Positions 61,612 to 64,000 of a stretch of DNA of 64,000 bases are shown here, piece after piece. Below the pieces are notes generated by a model. It was not told where the DNA came from and searched no databases. It saw only the letters and a list, made by a program, of their open reading frames with translations. The translations under genes and the position numbers were made by a program. Source of the DNA: Bermanella sp034112345 (GTDB taxonomy: Bacteria; Pseudomonadota; Gammaproteobacteria; Pseudomonadales; Oceanobacteraceae); the NCBI GenBank assembly GCA_034112345.1, contig JAWUVN010000036.1, positions 4,133 through 68,132 of the forward strand, written 5' to 3'. Within the stretch, counting starts at the first letter, position 1. Every line of letters starts with the position of its first letter.

Positions 61612-61967
61612 CGGTTTTGGAATGTGCGTGTGTCAGTATTAAGTTGTTCGAGAGGGAGGTAATAGTCGGTGGTTACCAAAGGGTGATCAGGCAGTACGCA
61701 GTCCTTGTTCAGCGTTAAGTGTGGGCGTATTAGGTTAGAGGTGAAACAGAGTTAGTCTTGCTAGGGCGTGTTTTTTGGCGGTTTGGCAGGCTTCTTGTAT
61801 ATTCTTAATATCGTTAGTTAGGTGTTTGTTATATTCCATTTAACGCCTAACCTCTAATCATGGGTTTAATAGCTTAGAAAGCTAAAAAGGCAAGCTAAAG
61901 TATTGGCCGATTCTGCCGTTATAGGGGGTATCGGTTTTACTTTGTGTCATTTACACCGGAGGGCATT
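61612..61967. other. Intergenic region upstream of fliD
   Basis: No gene seen. The region holds the sigma-28 site at 61896-61922 and a weak sigma-54-like 16-mer TGGCAGGCTTCTTGTA at 61784-61799 whose -12 GC is GT. Confidence 0.5.
61896..61922 (+). promoter_or_regulatory. Sigma-28 promoter of fliD
   Basis: TAAAGTAT, an 11-nt spacer, GCCGTTAT, close to consensus. It lies 45 nt upstream of the fliD ATG. Confidence 0.75.
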
Positions 61968-64000
61968 ATGGCAGCAATTGAATCACTGGGCATCGGCTCT
62001 GATTTGTTAACCAGCGACTTGGTTGACAACATTATTAATGCGGATAAAGCTGTAGGTGAGTTGCGTTTAGGAACTCGCCAAAGTGTCATTGATGCTAAAA
62101 TTTCAGCTTACGGTGAGATACAAAGTGCATTGTATGACTTCAGTGAAACAGTAGTTACACTCGCCGACCCTGATAATTCAGGTGCAACAACTGCATCATC
62201 TTCTGATGAAGCTATTCTGACAGCGACCGCTACAACATCAGCGCCAAGTGGGACCTATTCAGTTGAAGTACAGCGGATCGCTAAAGCGCATTCTTTAGTC
62301 TCTGAATCTTATGCATCGACTACTGAAGCAATCGGCACGGGTGAGCTCACATTTACATTTGGAACAACTACCTATACAAATACGGGTGGTTATGATTCGT
62401 TTACGACCAACCCTGATGCAAGCACAGCCGTCATTAAGATTGAAGAGGGTAATAACTCTTTAGAAGGTTTACGTGATGCCATTAACTACGCTGATTTTGG
62501 TATTAATGCCAGTATAGTATTTGACGGAGAGGGTTATGTTTTACAAATGACCAGTGCCGACACTGGTGAAGATATGAGCATGGAAATTGTCGCCACCGAC
62601 GAAAATGGCGCGTTGGCCTCATCAGGTTTAAAGCATTTTGCATACAATAAAAACCAAGATACAGAAGGCAGTAACCTGACTCAGACTCAAGAAGGTCAGG
62701 ATGCATTAATTAATGTTAATGGATTGCAAGTTACTCGATCATCAAATGAAGTGACTGAGTTAATTGATGGAGTGACATTAAACCTTCAGAGTGCGAATGT
62801 CGGAGAAGAGGTTTCGATTACCGTTGGTGCCGACATTACGGCAATCACAGAAAATATTCAAAGCATGATTGATGCCTATAATAGCTTTCAAGGTGTGTAT
62901 CAAGAATTAACCGCTTTTGACGAAACAGAGTCAACCGGTAGCTTATTGTTGGGTGACAGCACTCTGCGTACTATAAATAATCAAATTAAAAGCATTTTGA
63001 TAGGTACCGTTGAGGGAATATCGGGTACATCATTTAGGTCATTTAGTGAATTAGGAATATATACCGATCAAAATGATAGTTTTAATTTAGCATTTGATGC
63101 TACGTTATTTTTAGATGGCTTGAATGAAGACCGTGAAGCCGTAGCAGGGGTGTTTGCAACCCAGGGAACAACTTCAGATAGTAATATTCAGTTTATTAAT
63201 AATTCAATAAACAGTCAGGCGGGTACATACGATGTTGTGATTTCCCAGTTGGCTACCCAAGGAGAATACGAAGGTGGATCTGTTGACTTATTGGATTTTT
63301 TAACATCGGTAGAAATTAATGATTCTAATGACAATTTCAGCATTAATTTAAATGGCCAAACGGCAGATATTAGCTTAACCCAAGGGAGTTACGATACAGG
63401 TGATGCGCTTGCAGCTGAAATACAGTTGCAAATTAACAGTGCAGAAAACTTTAGAAACTATGCTTATAGTGCATCTGTCACATACGATGAAAATTCTAAA
63501 TCATTTGATATTACATCTAATAAATACGGTTCGGAATCACAGGTTTACATTACATCAGGCGATAATAATACCGCTAATACGTTGGGGTTTTCTAAATTAG
63601 GAGAAGGTGAGTTTAAGGGGGTGGGTTTAACCACATTGAATTCAGAACATTTTAATGGCTACGGCCCATCTACTTTACCTACATCTAGAGCGGTAGACGA
63701 AGAAACAGGCATTAATTTCTCAGCATCTAATGCCACGTTTGCTATTAGTTTAAATGGTGCTGCATCAGAAACCGTTACGGTTAATTTAAACGCAGGCGGA
63801 AGCGACCTAAATGGAGATAGTATTTATGGTGATCGCGACGATGTGTTACAGGCGATACAAACTGCGATAGATGCGACGGGATTAAACGGCAGTGTCATTG
63901 CCAGTTTTGATGAGAGTGAGAAACTAATTTTTACAAGTACAGCAGCGAGTGGCACCGATTCGATCGAAATAACATCGGTTGGTTCAAATACCAGTGATGT
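61968..64000 (+). CDS. fliD: FliD filament cap (3' end beyond window), enlarged
   Basis: ATG 61968 with CCGGAGGG just upstream; the frame stays open for 677 codons to the window end. N-terminal IESLGIGSDLLTSDLVDNII, then SGTYSVEVQRIAKAHSL at about 92-109 is FliD-N. A second unit of the same kind, AGTYDVVISQLATQGEY, starts near residue 417, and a further beta module near 580-670. Usual FliD is about 450-480 aa, so this one is expanded, like FlgE, FlgK and FliC. It caps the filament and directs flagellin folding. Confidence 0.92.
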   Translation, partial: MAAIESLGIGSDLLTSDLVDNIINADKAVGELRLGTRQSVIDAKISAYGEIQSALYDFSETVVTLADPDNSGATTASSSDEAILTATATTSAPSGTYSVEVQRIAKAHSLVSESYASTTEAIGTGELTFTFGTTTYTNTGGYDSFTTNPDASTAVIKIEEGNNSLEGLRDAINYADFGINASIVFDGEGYVLQMTSADTGEDMSMEIVATDENGALASSGLKHFAYNKNQDTEGSNLTQTQEGQDALINVNGLQVTRSSNEVTELIDGVTLNLQSANVGEEVSITVGADITAITENIQSMIDAYNSFQGVYQELTAFDETESTGSLLLGDSTLRTINNQIKSILIGTVEGISGTSFRSFSELGIYTDQNDSFNLAFDATLFLDGLNEDREAVAGVFATQGTTSDSNIQFINNSINSQAGTYDVVISQLATQGEYEGGSVDLLDFLTSVEINDSNDNFSINLNGQTADISLTQGSYDTGDALAAEIQLQINSAENFRNYAYSASVTYDENSKSFDITSNKYGSESQVYITSGDNNTANTLGFSKLGEGEFKGVGLTTLNSEHFNGYGPSTLPTSRAVDEETGINFSASNATFAISLNGAASETVTVNLNAGGSDLNGDSIYGDRDDVLQAIQTAIDATGLNGSVIASFDESEKLIFTSTAASGTDSIEITSVGSNTSD

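Noticed and set aside
61784..61799. Sigma-54 promoter for fliD
   Set aside because: The 16-mer has GT instead of GC at -12, and a much better sigma-28 site lies at 61896-61922.
1..64000. CRISPR array, rRNA, prophage or insertion sequence
   Set aside because: No regularly spaced repeats, rRNA, transposase or phage structural gene found in the window.

Overview
The window looks like a chromosomal segment of a marine, polar-flagellated gammaproteobacterium. The main reasons are the flagellar gene order (flgN-flgM-flgA divergent from cheV-cheR-flgBCDEFGHIJKL, then fliC-flaG-fliD), readable sigma-54 and sigma-28 promoter sites, moderately low GC, and several lipid or hydrocarbon-type enzymes. An Oceanospirillales relative (the Oleispira/Bermanella/Thalassolituus type) fits best, but the genus is an inference only.

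Left part (1-26.2 kb), housekeeping and accessory metabolism. It starts with a 5'-truncated fatty-acid-desaturase family gene, a MalY/PatB lyase, a nitroreductase, and an HlyD/ATPase/permease ABC export operon. A small PilZ protein follows, then a region with two copies of a ~100 bp repeat and REP-like palindromes, a YbbA/YbbP-type ABC system and an esterase. From 11.3 to 17.0 kb lies a possible hydrocarbon or terpenoid module: a membrane-anchored protein resembling linalool dehydratase/isomerase, a PF10118-type metal protein, an AraC regulator and a divergent Baeyer-Villiger type flavin monooxygenase. After a small secreted Cys-repeat protein come argG, an HD-GYP protein, a PAS-GGDEF-EAL protein, tRNA-Arg(CCT), and a three-gene radical SAM (ArsS-like) plus two transferase cluster of the arsenosugar/selenodomain type.

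Right part (26.2-64 kb), the flagellum. A YcgR-type brake, flgN, flgM and flgA are on the minus strand; cheV, cheR and the rod/hook/ring genes are on the plus strand. Between flgL and fliC sits an AT-rich glycosylation island: a legionaminic-acid type pathway (LegB, LegC, LegG, LegI, NeuD-like, PtmF-like, CMP-sugar synthetase, PtmA-like, PtmE-like) and a Maf/DUF115 flagellin glycosyltransferase. A long flagellin, flaG and the start of fliD close the window.

Most notable points. (a) FlgE (1225 aa), FlgK (992 aa), FliC (1021 aa) and FliD (more than 677 aa) are all greatly enlarged, with recognisably related inserted modules; FlgE and FlgK share one, and FliC carries an internal duplication. (b) flgF has a 1-nt deletion frameshift and legC has an in-frame TAG just before its predicted PLP lysine, so as written both are broken; they are real lesions or sequence errors. 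(c) A Ldi-like enzyme sits in a monooxygenase/AraC neighbourhood. (d) A family of 30-bp palindromes shows compensatory base changes.
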